DNA of 64,000 nt from Megascapheus bottae (taxonomy: Eukaryota; Chordata; Mammalia; Rodentia; Geomyidae), in assembly GCA_024803745.1 (NCBI GenBank), contig JANJXV010000037.1, positions 10,431,001 to 10,495,000 of the forward strand, in the 5' to 3' direction. The notes below the pieces were generated by a model. That model was not told the origin of the DNA, ran no database searches, and worked only from the letters and a program-made list of their open reading frames with translations. Below, piece after piece: positions 15,850-28,199 of this stretch. Made by a program: the position numbers and the translations under genes. The first letter of the stretch is position 1; every line of letters begins with the position of its first letter.

Positions 15850-16065
15850 TGAGTGCCAATAGCTCATGCCTATAATTCTAACTACTCAGGAGACTGAGAT
15901 CTAAGGATTATGGTTCAAAGCCAGACCAGGCAAGAAAGTCCATGATACTCTATAAACTACCAACAAACCAGCTCAAGTGGTACAGTGCCAGCCTTGAACA
16001 AAAAGCTAAGGGACAGCACCCAAATCCCTGAGTTCAAGTCCTAGTACTGGCCCCCAAAAATAAAT
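15850..16065 (+). mobile_element. 7SL-Geo SINE
   Basis: Diverged copy with recognisable head and Geo half. Confidence 0.8.
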
Positions 16066-17754
16066 TATTATAATCATTAGATTATGTGCTCCTTCATCAA
16101 GTAAAAATTAAGTAGCTATAAAGAGCATCACTGGAACAAGTAGAGAACACTTGAATACAGACCACATATGAGGTCACATCCCATCATTACCAAGTCCCTT
16201 GGGTTTGATAATCATGTAGCTTTGTTTTGGCAGAGAAATGCCATTGTCTCAGGAAATTCATGCTGAAGTGTGTCGAGGTAAAGACTTATGATGTCTGCGA
16301 CTTACTTTCCAAAGATTGAAGGAGAAAGAGAAAAACAAATGAAGCAAAATGTTAACACCAGCAAATCTAGGTCTCTAGGTAAAGACCTATAGGTGGGCAT
16401 TCATTACACTATCAGGTGTGAGAGATAGAAAGGGAAGTAAAAGAAGGGGGGCACGGGGAGATGTTCCAAAGAGAGTTGCTGAGAGGCAGACGGTCAGGAC
16501 AAGGGGACCTCTCTGTCCCCAAACTAGTAGCAATCTGGGGCCATGAGCCTATCATAGGCTGGACATAAGTCACCTCGGCCAGCCAGACACCAACTAGAAT
16601 GAGTCACTACTTTGCAGAAAGCAAGGGGGAGGAGGGGAAGGCTAGACCCCCAGGATGCAGACTCCTCTATGAGAAAACTTCCCTGGGAACAAAGACTGTA
16701 AGAAAGCAGCCAGTCCCAAGGGGAATCATCAGGGTAGGCCACAGCTAGGCAGGCATGTAGGCCCCTCTCCCACCTCTACTGAGCTGTGGCAAGAAGCCAG
16801 GTTTGGTCCCAGGCCCACCCACTCCTCAAACACCCCCTAGGAAGATGACAGCCTGAGTGTATCCTCCTATGTGAGGAGCTAGGCTAAATATGGAGCCTCA
16901 GACATAAGATGCCGCTCAAAACAGATTTTCCTGGAAAAGACCATCTGGCAAAGCAGGTCTAGAGTATCGTCTGTCTCCAGAGGCAGCATCAGTCTCCCAC
17001 AAGCGGAAGTCCGGAATGAGAATCCCTTCATCCTGCCTCTGTAGGAGGCCCCAAATGTGGTGCCTCAGTTTCCCCTTAGGTCACACTTGTCCAGATGAAG
17101 ATGTCCTCAGGCCCATCTTTTTCCTAAGCTATACCTCCAGGGAAGAAGAGCATGAGGGCTCGGGACCCAGGTCTGAGCATCAGGAAGTTCTGCCCATGTC
17201 TGTCTTGCCTCTCTGATGCTTACTAACCAAGAGACTGAACAGACAGTGCTCCATGGCTCCAGCACGTCTCCCACAGCGGGGGAGCACTGGCAGTGCTCCT
17301 CATAAAGACCATCTGCTGGCGTAGTGCCCGGTACCAGGAGGCAGTGGTCCATAGATGGAGGCTGGGCAGGTTGATGCCCCAGCACAGGACTCTCAGTCCT
17401 GTCAGGAAGAGGAAGCCATTCTTTCTGGCTAGCTTTTTTCCTGTCCTTCAAGAAAAACCCCAGAAGTGGGCACCAATCAAGTCTGGTTGTGGCACATGTA
17501 ACCCATAGTTGTAAAATGAGAACAAGCATCCAGAGAGAAGGGACACCCCTGGGGACAAATCTCAAAGCCCTGAGACTTCAACTCTGCAAGAGGCAGCCCT
17601 TGCCTCTCTAGGACACTTCAGCCATCCCTCTATTTTTAGCTGAGCCACACCCACCCTCATGTGTGGAAACCCCAAGAGTTCTTGCCATGTGCTTGCCATG
17701 TCTCCCCTAGGACCAAATGTTCCAGGGGCCCCACTCAGAAGCTACTGTCTAAGT
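16066..17754. other. Unique sequence of PSD2 intron 1
   Basis: No exon is seen; only the MEF2-type site at 17630 stands out. Confidence 0.5.
17630..17639 (+). promoter_or_regulatory. MEF2-type site in PSD2 intron 1
   Basis: CTATTTTTAG is an exact match to the MEF2 consensus. It lies in non-repetitive DNA about 1 kb from the CpG island. Function is inferred from the motif alone. Confidence 0.35.
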
Positions 17755-17975
17755 GGGGTACAAGGCGCTCACACATGGAATCCTCCATACCTGGGCAGCT
17801 GAAATCAGGATCAGTTGGACGCCAGAAAGTTTGTGAGACTCTTATCTCCAAGAAACCACCAAAAAGCCAGAAATGGTGCTGGGCTCAATCAAGAAAGCTC
17901 CAGCCTTGAGTGAAAAAGCTAAGGACCACCACCCAGGCCCTGAGTGCAAGCCCCAGTACTGGCACAGAAAAGGCC
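17755..17975 (+). mobile_element. 7SL-Geo SINE, old
   Basis: Head strongly diverged; the Geo half is clear (agccagaaatggtgctg...ccttgag). Confidence 0.65.
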
Positions 17976-18599
17976 ACTGGCTCCGACCAGACCCTGGGAG
18001 AAAAGGGCTTTGGGGAGGGAAGCTCTCCCCTCCAGACACACCGGGTAGGCAGGGGAGAACAGCTGGTCTATTCTTCCCACCCCAGGATCCCAGGACACAG
18101 AACTTGTGCCTTCTCTGAGAGGCAGGGCTTCTGATGTCTCAGGAGAGTGAGAATAACTGCACCTGCCAGGCCAGGGCAGGGAGTAGAGGTGGTCTCCACA
18201 TCCCCTACCCAGGGATCCCGCAGGCCTAGCCTCTTAGCTCTGCAGTCTGGAAGGAGGACTAGGGGAGCCCAAGAAGACCCTAGATGCCCCCCTCGGCAGA
18301 CTCAGGCTGCCCACCCGTGCTGACCAAAGCCTGAGCCCTCTCCCTCAGGTCAGCCTGGCTTTCGGACCCTCTTCCACGGTGACTGCTACATTGGTTTCTC
18401 CCCCCTCCCCATTCCTGGACCCCACAAGATGGCCCCAAGACAAAGGGGTGGACAGTGGGCAGTGGCCCCAGGGCCTGTGCAGAAAAAAAAAACAATGCCC
18501 CCACTTCTCATTCAAGGGGGCAGCGCCCCATCCTCCAGGAACAACAAGGAGTCTGGGGCGGGGGAGGCCCACGGGGCAGGGTGGTCTCCACATCTGGAC

Positions 18600-19740
18600 T
18601 CCCTGCCCCACCCAGCCCTGCAGTTGGCTCCGAGGCCCCCTCCTCCCCGAGGCTGCCACCGCCTTTATGTGGCTCGGGCCCGGCCGCCCGCCACGCCCCC
18701 GTCCTCCAGCCCGGCTCCCGCCCGGCTGCAGCCCGGCTCCGCGAGGCCTGGCCGGCCTGCCCGGCTATCAAAGTTGGGAAACTGGAAGCAGACGTCAACC
18801 CTCGGAGGCGCTCGGCGGCGGCCCAGGCGGCGGCCCGCAGGCCCCAGCCCCCCACAGCCCCCGGCCCGACCCCGAGCCGCCGCGGCTCCCGCCCCCGCCC
18901 CGCCGGCGCGGGATGGCACCAAAGGGGGAGGGGGCCGGAGGCCGAGTCCGGAGACCACCGGCCGGCCCGCCCGACCTCCCTCCCCGCCGGCCGGGACCCC
19001 GGCCCCGGCCCAGCCGCCCCGGGCTTCCGCGCTCGGCCCCGTCTCCATGACAACCGCATCCTTGGGATGCTCCAGCCCGGCCGAACTGCTCTCCAAACGT
19101 AGCTTTGTTAGCAGACCCGGCGGGCGCGGAGGGCGGAGGGCGGCTCCCGGCGCCCCGCGTGCGCCCCCTTCCCACCCCCCGCGCCCCCTCCCGGGCCCCG
19201 GGAGGCCTCACCGGGGAGGGGCGGGTCCCGAGCGCGCGGGGCCCCGGGACGCGGCCGCCCGGCCGCCCCACTCACCGGCCGGGTCCCGGCCGCTGGGCGC
19301 AGCCCCTCACGGCGGGGCCATGCGGAGGCCGCGGGTGGCCGTCCCGTCCCGCCGCCGCCCGTCGGAGCTCCCGGCGCCGGCCTCGGTCCCCTCAGGTGCT
19401 GGAGTGGCGGCGGTGGGAAAGCTGAGCAGAGGTGGGGACGGACGGCAGGAGGGAGGGAGGAGAGGCGGGGGGAGGAGCGGGAGGGGCGGGAGGGCTGCGG
19501 GCGGGCGCCGAGCGCGAGTGACCGAGCCCCCCCTCCCCACCAGCGCACTCGCCCGGCGCCTGGGCACCCGGCGGCGCTCGACCTGCGGCGGGCGGGGCGC
19601 GGCCGACCCTGTCCCAGCGCCGCCGCGCGCGGGCCCTTTAAGAAAGAGGGGGAGGGGAGCGCCGCGAGGCTCCGCCCTCTCCTTGTCCCCCCCCCGCCCC
19701 CCTCGGTCCCTGAACCCCGCGCCAGATCCAACCACAGCCC
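18600..19740 (-). promoter_or_regulatory. PSD2: CpG island, likely PSD2 promoter and non-coding exon 1
   Basis: This block of more than 1 kb is very GC-rich and dense in CpG, unlike the flanking intron and intergenic DNA, and it is free of SINEs. It lies about 13.5 kb upstream of the PSD2 start-codon exon on the coding strand, where a TSS is expected. A consensus splice donor on the minus strand (CCG|GTGAGT, GT at 19275-19274) could end a non-coding first exon at 19276. A second possible donor (GTGAGG) lies near 19210. The exact TSS cannot be read from the sequence. CpG islands are often bidirectional, so an antisense transcript is possible. Confidence 0.7.
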
Positions 19741-20366
19741 TTCCCTCTGCTAGGCGCTCCCGCCCCGGGCGCGGAGCCCCCGGGACCTGCCACCCCTGCT
19801 CCAGGTGCAGGGGGGTGGGCCCTTGCCCTCCTCCAGTAGCCTGTCCCCCCATCTCACTCCCTTCCCCCCCCAAAAGCACACACTCCCATCCCCAGAGGGC
19901 AGTGGGCAGCACAGGGGGGCAAGGCGCAAGCTGGCCGGGGAAGCTGGGCCTGGCCCCGAGCTGGAGGGGCTGGGAGGAGAGGAGAGACAAAGGAGGGGAC
20001 GAGAGGGGAGGGAAGGGGCCGCCATCTCCCCGCACCTGCCCCAAGAATCTCCTGGGCCATGACCTTGAAGACCTCCCTTCACTCCAGGTGGCCCTGGCTG
20101 CCCGGGCACCCCACCTCTTGGAGAAGTACTAAATTCCCCTGCCCACCCAGGATGCTAAGCAGACCCAGTCCTTAGAGAGAAACAGGTGAGAGTCAGGCCC
20201 TGCCACAGAGGCCATTTCCCCGCGCCCCCTTCCATTCAGTCTGGTCTCTCCCAACTCTCTCCTGGGTCTCCTATGTAGCAGAGGGTTCTGGCCTAGCCTC
20301 TGCACTTCCCCGCTGCCCAGGGCCACCCAAACTGAACCTCTCAGAAAAGGTTCAAAAAGCTGCCTA

Positions 20367-20815
20367 GAGCCTGGCACCAATGGCTCACACCTATAACCCT
20401 AGCTAGCTACTCAGAAGGCTGAGATCCGAGAGTCCCAGTTCAAAACCAGCATGGGATTCTTTTTTTTTTTTTTTTTTTTTTGCCAGTCCTGGGGCTTGAA
20501 CTCAGGGCCTGAGCACTGTCCTTGGGCTTTTTCTCAAGGCTAGAGCTCTACCACTTGAGCCACAGCACCACTTGCAGCTTTTTTTATGTATGTGGTACCG
20601 AGGAATTGAACTGGGGTCTTCATGCATGCTCGGCAAGCACTCTACCACTAGGCCAAACTCCCAGCCATCCATGAGATTCTTACTTCCAACTAATCACCAG
20701 AAAGCCAGAAGTGGTGCTGTGGCTCAAAGCACTAGAGATCTAGCTTTGAGCAACAAGAGCTCAGGAACAGTGCCCAGGTCCCTAGTTCAAGCTCGCAACC
20801 GATCAAAAAAAAGCT
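20367..20815 (+). mobile_element. 7SL-Geo SINE, interrupted host copy
   Basis: Left part to 20459, resuming at 20667 with catgagattcttacttccaac. Confidence 0.8.
20460..20666 (-). mobile_element. IDL-Geo SINE nested in 7SL-Geo
   Basis: Full-length reverse copy. The flanks atgggattct/atgagattct form a near-perfect target-site duplication. Confidence 0.88.
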
Positions 20816-20927
20816 AAAACCAAAAGTAAGGAAACAAAACAAGTGCTATCTAGAAGGCCCCCATGGGTTTTGTGGGTGAACGCACAGTGTGCTTATTTCT
20901 TGTCTCTACTTCTGCCATTGAAAGAGA

Positions 20928-21162
20928 GCAAGGAGCCAGACATGGCTGGCTCACATCTGTAATTCTAGCTACTCAGGAGGCTGAGGTTTGAAGGTCCTGG
21001 TTCAAAGTCAGCCCAGGCAAACAAATCAAAGGGACTCATCTCTAATTAGCCAACAAAAGAATGTGCTCAAGTGATAGGATGACAATCTTGAGGAGAGAAA
21101 AAAAAATAAGCTGAGCAAGAGCTCAAAGTCCATAGTCCAAACCCTAGTATGGGCACAAAAAG
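20928..21162 (+). mobile_element. 7SL-Geo SINE
   Basis: Typical head and a diverged Geo half. Confidence 0.8.
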
Positions 21163-21967
21163 AAAACAAAAACATACAGCCTGCTCAGGGGTCCCGACCA
21201 CTCCTCCAAGTGACTTAGCTCTCCTCCCACTCACCTTCTCACCTGAGGGGTCTCTGGAAACAGATGCTAAATGCTGAGAGGCCCCCCCCCATGGCTTACC
21301 ACCTGCCCTTGGGGTTTCTGGGGATAGCACTGAGAGGTTGGGGTAGCTGCATTGGGTGGGTGGGCACCCTTGGACAGAGGGAGCTCCCAGCAATCCAGTG
21401 CTCTGTGCCTCTGTGCCAGCCTCCTGCCTGCCCAGCCCCCACACACACAAGGTCTCCTGCTCTCCCTCTGCCTGAGCAGGTGGCATCCTAAGGGGAAAGG
21501 CCAGAGCATGAGGTCTGCCAACTGTAGGCCTCATTAGCACCCAACTCTGAGCCCAAAAGAGGAATCCAAAAGTTTTTCCCACCTCCCAGATGAGCAGCTG
21601 AGGCTGGGAAGGGAAGAGCAGAGTGAGCAGCGAGTCCTCAGCTAATCCCAGAGGATTCTGCGCACTAGCAGTCCTGCTCCAAGCCACGCTACCCCACCCG
21701 GGAGGAAGTCCCTGCCACACCTGTTGCGCTGCTTTGGCAGGCAGTTACCACCCCAAATCTGAAGTTACCAATCCATCCCACTCCCAGCCTCACCACCACA
21801 GAGGAGGGCCTTCCTTGCTTCTGTCTGAAGCAAGTCTTCCCTTTACCTTCCTCCCATGGCCAAGAGCCTCCTGCCTCTCCAGCACCTGCCTCCACCTTTT
21901 CCAGGAGAAGCTCCTGGAAAAAATCTCCGAGCCCACCATCTCCAGTCCCCCTCTTTCTTTTGCCCAC

Positions 21968-22173
21968 ATTAGGGTTTGAACTCAGGGCCTTCTTCTGCTT
22001 TCTCAGCTGGTGCTCTACCACTTGAACCACACTTGCATCCCAATTTTGCAGCTGCGTATTTTTGAGACAGTCTCCTTGGACTTTGCTGCATGGGTTGACT
22101 TAGAATCACAATTCTCTGTTCTCAGCTTCCTAAGTAGATAGAATTACAGGTGTGAACCACTGGCACTCAGCCA
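21968..22173 (-). mobile_element. 7SL-Geo SINE, old
   Basis: Reverse copy with ctaccacttgaaccacac and ggtgtgaaccactggca. Confidence 0.7.
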
Positions 22174-22569
22174 GTTCCTCTCTCTCGAAGGGACTGCAAA
22201 CCAACTTTTGTTCCCTTAAAAACACTCCATGATGCCACTGAGTACAGATGTGCAGGCTGGGCACGGTCCAAGGGCACACAGGATGTCCAGAGGAGAGGGA
22301 GGAACCAGAAGCTTCCTTCCCTCTTCTTACCATGCTATGAGCCCAATGCCAGGCTGCAGCTGCCAGGGGCAGAACATTATTTCCTCATGCCAACATCCCT
22401 GCCCTCTTGTGTGCCTGCCTAGCCAAGCCCACCTGGAATAACCACAGATGTGATCTGATCTTGAGCATGGCACAATGCCAAATCCAAAAGCCAATTCATC
22501 CTTGGCTTTCTCTTCAGCTCACTCTCCTGATTTTGAAGCCCCGCTGAGCCTAAAGAGTCCCTGGGGCAC

Positions 22570-23110
22570 ATGTGTTGCCAGCCTCAATGTACCCCTGAGT
22601 TCAGATCCACAAACCCAACGAGGACTGTAGTCCAACTGCCCTCCCAGCTCCTCCCCGGAGATGAGACACCACTTCCCATCAGCTCAGGCTGGGCCCCGTC
22701 CCTTCCTCCCCCCCTCCCATCTATGGCCCAAACTGACCACAGCCACCACCCAGACCAGCCACCCTCCCTCTCTCGTCTTCCACAATAGCTTTCATCCCCT
22801 CTCTACTTCTAGCCAGCCCCATCACTGGGTTGGGGGGAGGCGTTTCCCAGGAATTAAGGTACCCCCCTTCCTCTTATCAAAGTCTTCAAATGAATCCATG
22901 TAGCTCGGCTGCCCCAGGTCTTCACTCCAACTCCAGGGCCCTTTAACCTCACCTCTCCCTCTCCCACTCCTTTCCTCTAATGCACCCAGTCTGCTGACCT
23001 CAGGGCCTTTGTGCTGTATGCTCCGCCTGAAACCTTCCGCCCCCAGATATCTGCATGCCTCCCTCCCTTCAACTCTGCTCAGATGTCACCTTTCTGGCTA
23101 CTGACCCTGA
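22570..23110 (+). repeat. L2 3' end fragment
   Basis: Segments cagggcctttgtgctg, cagatatctgcatgcct and ctgctcagatgtcacctt occur in L2 order. Confidence 0.55.
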
Positions 23111-24780
23111 GCAGTGAATGACAGCGGCTGTGGGCAAATCCCTGCAGAGCAGTGGGGAAGGGAGGCAGGTGAGTCTCAGGTCTCAGAAATGGTGACCATG
23201 CTATCACTCCTGTATCAGCCATGGAGGAGGGACAACAATCCTCACTGCCAGGTGACGGACATCCCTGGGGAAAGAGCAAGGCCACAGACGGGCAGAAAGG
23301 CAGCCTGGCCCCAGCTGTGAGGGCTGTGTAGTCACCCCTCCCCCAGCCGACATGGCTCCTGCCAGGCCTGGTCCAGGGGGCAGTGCCAGGGACTTGAAGT
23401 GCCTACAGCCAGCAGGCCGTGGGCCCAGAGCACAGCAAAGCTTGGCCTAGAACTTCATCTGAGGGCCTTTGTGGGCCTCCGGGAGCCTGTCCAGAAGGAC
23501 AACCCTGCTTCTTGTGACCACCCAGCTGGCCAGACCTGGGTGATGGGGGCCTCGGGCTGGAGCCCCATGTGCCCTGCTCCCATTCCCTCCCCTGGGGAGG
23601 CAAGGCTGAAACTAGAGCCGTCCCTCTCTACCTAAGCCTTGGGGGAAGATCAAGCTAAGACTGGGGATGACATTCCCCACATCCCAAGAACTCTCCTCAA
23701 GAAGCCAGGCAGGAGCGACAAGCAACCCTCTTTCCAAAGCAGGGAGACACCTGATGCGTGAAGTCTTGCCCAGGGTGGCTGAGCCGAAGCCTGCAAGGGA
23801 GCTGGCGGCTCTCTGCCTCCCTCTGCTGGCCAGATCCAGAATTACAGCGCGTTCGAGTCCTAGGATCTAGCGTCGCCCCGGGTCTCCACGTAGGGAGACC
23901 CATTGTTTGCAGGGGAAAGGAGGAGCCATAAAAAGGTGTCATAGGTAGCATCCCCTGCCCCTGTGCCAGTCACATCAGCGCTCGAGTTCCAACTACAAGA
24001 CGCTATCACCAGCCTCCATGTCCAATCAACTTTGCCCAAGCTGTTTGCAAAGGCTATGCTCTCACACAACACAAAACAAAGGTTCCCCGACTGTCCCGTG
24101 GTCATCAAAGCCTTTCTTCCGGGAATCGGCGACCACAGAGGACTAGGGGGATGGGGGTGCAGGCCCTTTGCTCAATTGCAGATGGAAACCAGGCGGAGAT
24201 GGGAGAGACCGCCCCGCCCCAGTCCTACTGGGGCTCGGCCAAAAAAACAAAACTCCCGAGCCCAGCGGTGAGGCTCTTTTGGAGCCTTGCGCCACCCGGT
24301 GGTATCTTCAGGAACTGCACCTCAGGCAGAGCATGCCTGGTTTTTACCAGGCCTGGGGGCTGGACTTCAGCTGGGGCACTCATTATCCATTTCACTCATC
24401 CCAGTTTACCTGTAAGGACAGTGTCGCTCGCTGTAAATGAAGTGACTCGTCCCAGAGCATTCCTGCAGAAAGGGGCAGCGCCCAGACCCCACTCCCCCCC
24501 ACCCCAAGACCTGGGACATTGATTGTTCATGGTTGCCAGTGACAGAAAGCCAACTCCAACTGACTTCAGTGAGAAAGTGCTCGGGCTCTGGTGAAGGAAG
24601 ACACAGGCAACAGGTCCAGCGCTGACAGTGTGGAGAGCCGGGCAGGTGTGGGCTTCCTCCACATGTGTCCCTACAGTGTCAAGGTGGCTAAGGCAGCCTT
24701 AGTTCACCTGCACCTGTCCTGCAGGCCAGCGGCCAAGTCTCAGGAGTTACCCTCAAGGATCCCTGGAAGTAATGGATGCG
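23111..24780. other. Unique intergenic sequence upstream of PSD2
   Basis: Contains a CTCF-type motif at 23819 and moderate CpG. No exon is supported. Confidence 0.5.
23819..23829 (-). promoter_or_regulatory. CTCF-type motif
   Basis: CCCTCTGCTGG is a full match to the reverse CTCF core, in unique DNA upstream of PSD2. Confidence 0.35.
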
Positions 24781-24859
24781 CCCATGCCAGACACATTTTC
24801 TGAGGGGTGTATGTGTGTATGTGTATGTGTGTGTATGTGTGCATGTGCACACACATGTG

Positions 24860-25075
24860 CTTGTACTGGGATTTGAACTCTGGGTTCTGTCCCTTAGCTT
24901 TTTCACTCAAGGCTACCATTCTACCACTTGAGCCACTTCCTAGCTTTTGTTGATTAATCAGCAATAAGAATCTCACAGACTCTCCTCCCAAAACTGCGTT
25001 CAAACCATGACCCTCGTATCTCAGCCTGTTGAATGGGATTCTGCGATCCTAGCTGAGCTACTGTGTCCAGATTTC
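24860..25075 (-). mobile_element. 7SL-Geo SINE
   Basis: Reverse copy next to a (TG)n-like tract at 24806-24855. Confidence 0.75.
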
Positions 25076-25384
25076 TCATTTTTAGATTAGCAATTCCTTC
25101 CCAAATTAGACTTTTTTCCTTTATTCATTCAACAAATATACACCCATGCTGCTCCATTCACTATATTAAGCCCTATTCTGGATGAGCTGTCTCAGGACAC
25201 AAAGCAGGAGAGCACCTCGGTCCTTCCCTAGGCTGTCTCCAGTAGGGGAGGGGAGAGGAGAACACTATGTAAGCCCTGCAGTGGATCGGGGCAGCAGAAA
25301 GACTGACAGGGCCAGGGGTGTTACTCAATGATTGATCACTCAGGAAAGCAGAGAAACGAAAGGTATTCCACTTTAAATAGAGCG

Positions 25385-25722
25385 TTATGGTCAGGCACTC
25401 AGATCATGAAAGTCCATGTGATTTTTGTCCGCAATTAACCACTGTAGAAGCCTAAATTGGAATTGTGACTCGAGTGGTAGAGCAACAAGTAGCAGGCTTG
25501 AAGCACAGCGTGGTGGCGCTCGCCTGTCAACCTAGCTACGGAGGAGGCTGAGATCTGAGGATCATAGTTTGAAGTCAGTCCAGACAGGAAAGTCTTGAGA
25601 TTCTTATCTCCAATTAACTGTGAAAAAGCCAGAAATGGGGCTGTGGCTCTAGCCTTGAGGGGGAAAAAAAAGCCTCAGGAAGTGTGTCCAAGCACTGAGT
25701 TCAAGCCCCAAGACCAGCACCA
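25385..25722 (+). mobile_element. Two adjacent 7SL-Geo SINEs
   Basis: A partial copy (to about 25500) is followed by a fuller copy with its own head (gtggcgctcgcctgtcaacc). Confidence 0.7.
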
Positions 25723-25959
25723 AAATAAGACAGCAAGGGAAGGAAAAGGGAAAGCCAAGAGGCGAGTGTGAGGAGGAGTGCCAGAGGTGCAGCCGAGCAG
25801 AGCGCAGGCTCAAGAAGATAAAACGGATCAGAGGTGCTTGTAAGTCACATGATACAGGGACCAAAACTGAGCCTGCATTTAACACTCTCTGGGTCACTGA
25901 GGCCCTTCACAAAAGCCACGTGAGAGGAAACAGGAAGAGCCCAGCCAATGTGGCACCAG

Positions 25960-26420
25960 AAAATAATAAGCCACTCAACAGCTCTAATCACAATGGCCAA
26001 CAGGTAGCAGTCACTCAAATGTCCATTAAGCCAGGAACAAGTGGTTCAGACATATAATCCTAGCCACTCAGGACGTTGAAATCTACAGGAGCATGCTAGC
26101 TCCAAAATAACCAAGGAAGAGCTGGGCTGGGGGCATGGTTCAAATGGTAGAGTTCCAATTGGGCAAGCAAGCCAAGCAAGGGCGATATTTAAAAGGAAGG
26201 AAATTCTGACACCTGCTACAGCATGGATTGAGCCTTGAAAACATTAAGCAAAATCAGTCAAACACAAAAAGATAACTATTACATCATTCTACTGCATAAG
26301 ATTTAGAGTAGGCAATTCATAGAATCAGTAGGATAAATGTTTCTAGTGGTTTCAGGGAATAGGAAAAGAGCAGGAGTTAGTTTAGGATGATAAGAAAATT
26401 CTAGAAGTAGGCATTAGTGA
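25960..26420 (+). repeat. L1 3' region fossil, interrupted by a SINE
   Basis: aaggaaattctgacacctgc and ttgagccttgaaaacattaa are typical of the 3' end of old mammalian L1s. A SINE at 26028-26180 splits it. Confidence 0.65.
26028..26180 (+). mobile_element. 7SL-Geo SINE, partial
   Basis: Inserted in the L1 fossil; head present, Geo half degraded. Confidence 0.65.
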
Positions 26421-26427
26421 TATAATT

Positions 26428-26660
26428 TTTTTTTTGGTCCATCATGGGGCTTGAACTCTGGGCCTGGGCACTGTTCCTGAGCAATTCAGTTCAAGGCTAC
26501 TACCCTTGAGTCACAGTGCCACTTCCGGTTTTCTAGTGATTAGTTGGAGATAAGAGTCTCACAGACCTTGGAAGCCGGGCTGGCTTTGAACCACGATCCT
26601 CAGATTTCAGCCTCCTGAGTAGACAGGATTACAGGCATGAGCCACTGTGCCAGGCCGTGT
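26428..26660 (-). mobile_element. 7SL-Geo SINE
   Basis: Nearly full-length reverse copy. Confidence 0.85.
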
Positions 26661-26864
26661 ACCTAACTGGTTATGGAATGTGGTAGAGCAAAGAGTTCAG
26701 GGATCGTGCCCAGGAGAGAAAGAAGGAAAGAAAGAAAGAGAGACAGATGGAGAGAGGAGAGAGCGAGCACTGGGTGCCCGTGCTTAACAGACTTAGCTGT
26801 AAAAAGCAGGGCTCAGACTGCTCTCCTGGTCCTGAGTGGGTAAACCTGGGTCGGCTGCCAGTAC

Positions 26865-27035
26865 CAGCTCAACTGACATTCAACCACTTGAGCCACACCT
26901 CCAGTCCAGTATTTCGCTGGCTAATTGAAGATGGAGTCTCTGGATTTTTCTAGTCTGGCTTTGAATGTTGATCCTCCAGATCTCAGTCTCCCAAGCAGTG
27001 AGGATGATGGGCCTGAGTCCCTGGCACTCTGCTCA
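26865..27035 (-). mobile_element. 7SL-Geo SINE, partial
   Basis: accacttgagccacacctcc and gatcctccagatctcagtctccc mark a reverse copy. Confidence 0.7.
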
Positions 27036-27187
27036 GGGACCTGTTTGATGGACACCATGCAGAGACCTTGCTGGAGAACTGCAGCTGGACTCCAGCTGGG
27101 CCTTGAAGCCACTGTGAAAGAGTGGAGGCATCAGAGCAAGTCCAGGGCAAAAGGACTCTTTCCAAGCATGAAGACAAAAAAAAAAAA

Positions 27188-27384
27188 ATCATGAGGTGAT
27201 TTGGCCTAGTGGTAGAGTGCTTACCTAGCATTTGAAGAACTAGGTTTGATTCCTTGGTACCATATACATAGAAAAAAGCCGGAAGTGGTGCTGAGACTCA
27301 ACTGGTAGAGCTCTAGCCTTGAGAAAGTCCAAGGACAGTGCTCAGGCCCTGAGCTCAAGCCCAGGACTGGCAAAAAAAAAAAAA
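27188..27384 (+). mobile_element. IDL-Geo SINE
   Basis: Full-length copy; the head has a small deletion after tgatttggcctagtgg. Confidence 0.88.
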
Positions 27385-27449
27385 GCAGCCCCAGGGGCTA
27401 AATGGGCATGCAGTCCTGTGCATATTTTCTAGTACTAAAAGTGCATCGT

Positions 27450-27650
27450 AGCCAAGGCACTGGTGGCTTGTCTGTAATCCTTGCTATCAGGGGATTGAGA
27501 TCTGGGGATCATGGTTCAAATCTAGCCCAGGCAGGAAAGTCCAAGAGATTCTATCTCCAATTAACTGTCATAAAACCAGAAGTGAAGCACTAGCATTAAG
27601 CAAAAGAGATCAAGGATAGTGCCCAGGCCAGAAGTTCAAGCCCCAAAAAC
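27450..27650 (+). mobile_element. 7SL-Geo SINE
   Basis: Typical copy with a shortened Geo half. Confidence 0.75.
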
Positions 27651-27699
27651 AAACAAAAATACCACATGTTTTATTCGGTTTGCTTTTTTCTTTCTCTTT

Positions 27700-27925
27700 G
27701 GGCCAGTCCTGGGGCTTGAACTCAGAGCTTGAGCACTGATCTTTGGCTTTTACCATCAAGATTGGCACTATGCCACTTTGAGCCACAGCTCCACTTTTCA
27801 CTTTTTGATGCTAAGTGGAGAGAGGAGTCTCACAGCTTTCCCTGCCTCAGCTGACCCCCAGCCCTTGAGCCTCAGGTCTCAGCCTCCTGAGGTAGCTAGG
27901 ATTACAGGCAAGAGCTGCCTGGGTA
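27700..27925 (-). mobile_element. 7SL-Geo SINE
   Basis: Reverse copy ending ggtagctaggattacaggc. Confidence 0.8.
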
Positions 27926-27959
27926 TGTATATATTCTTATGCATTGCTTAAAAGGGGGC

Positions 27960-28195
27960 TGGGACACCAAGCTCGGTGGTTTATGCCTATAATCCTAGCT
28001 ATTCAGGAGACTTGACATGTGAGGAGAGTTGTTCAAAGTCAGCCAGGGGCACAAAAGGACCTGAGACTCTTATCTCCAATTAACCTCTAGAAAACCGGAA
28101 GTGGCTCTTGGCTCAATGGCAGGACAGTAGCCTGGAGCAGAAGTGCTCAGGGACAATGCCCAGGCTCAGAGTTTAATCACCATAACTGATCAAAA
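27960..28195 (+). mobile_element. 7SL-Geo SINE
   Basis: Full copy with an A-rich (AATA)n tail. Confidence 0.8.
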
Positions 28196-28199
28196 GATA

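Noticed and set aside
18429..20132. Long plus-strand ORF (567 codons) through the CpG island
   Set aside because: It is low-complexity Pro/Arg/Gly/Ala with no domain, and equally long ORFs run in other frames and on the other strand. This is what GC-rich DNA poor in stop codons gives by chance.
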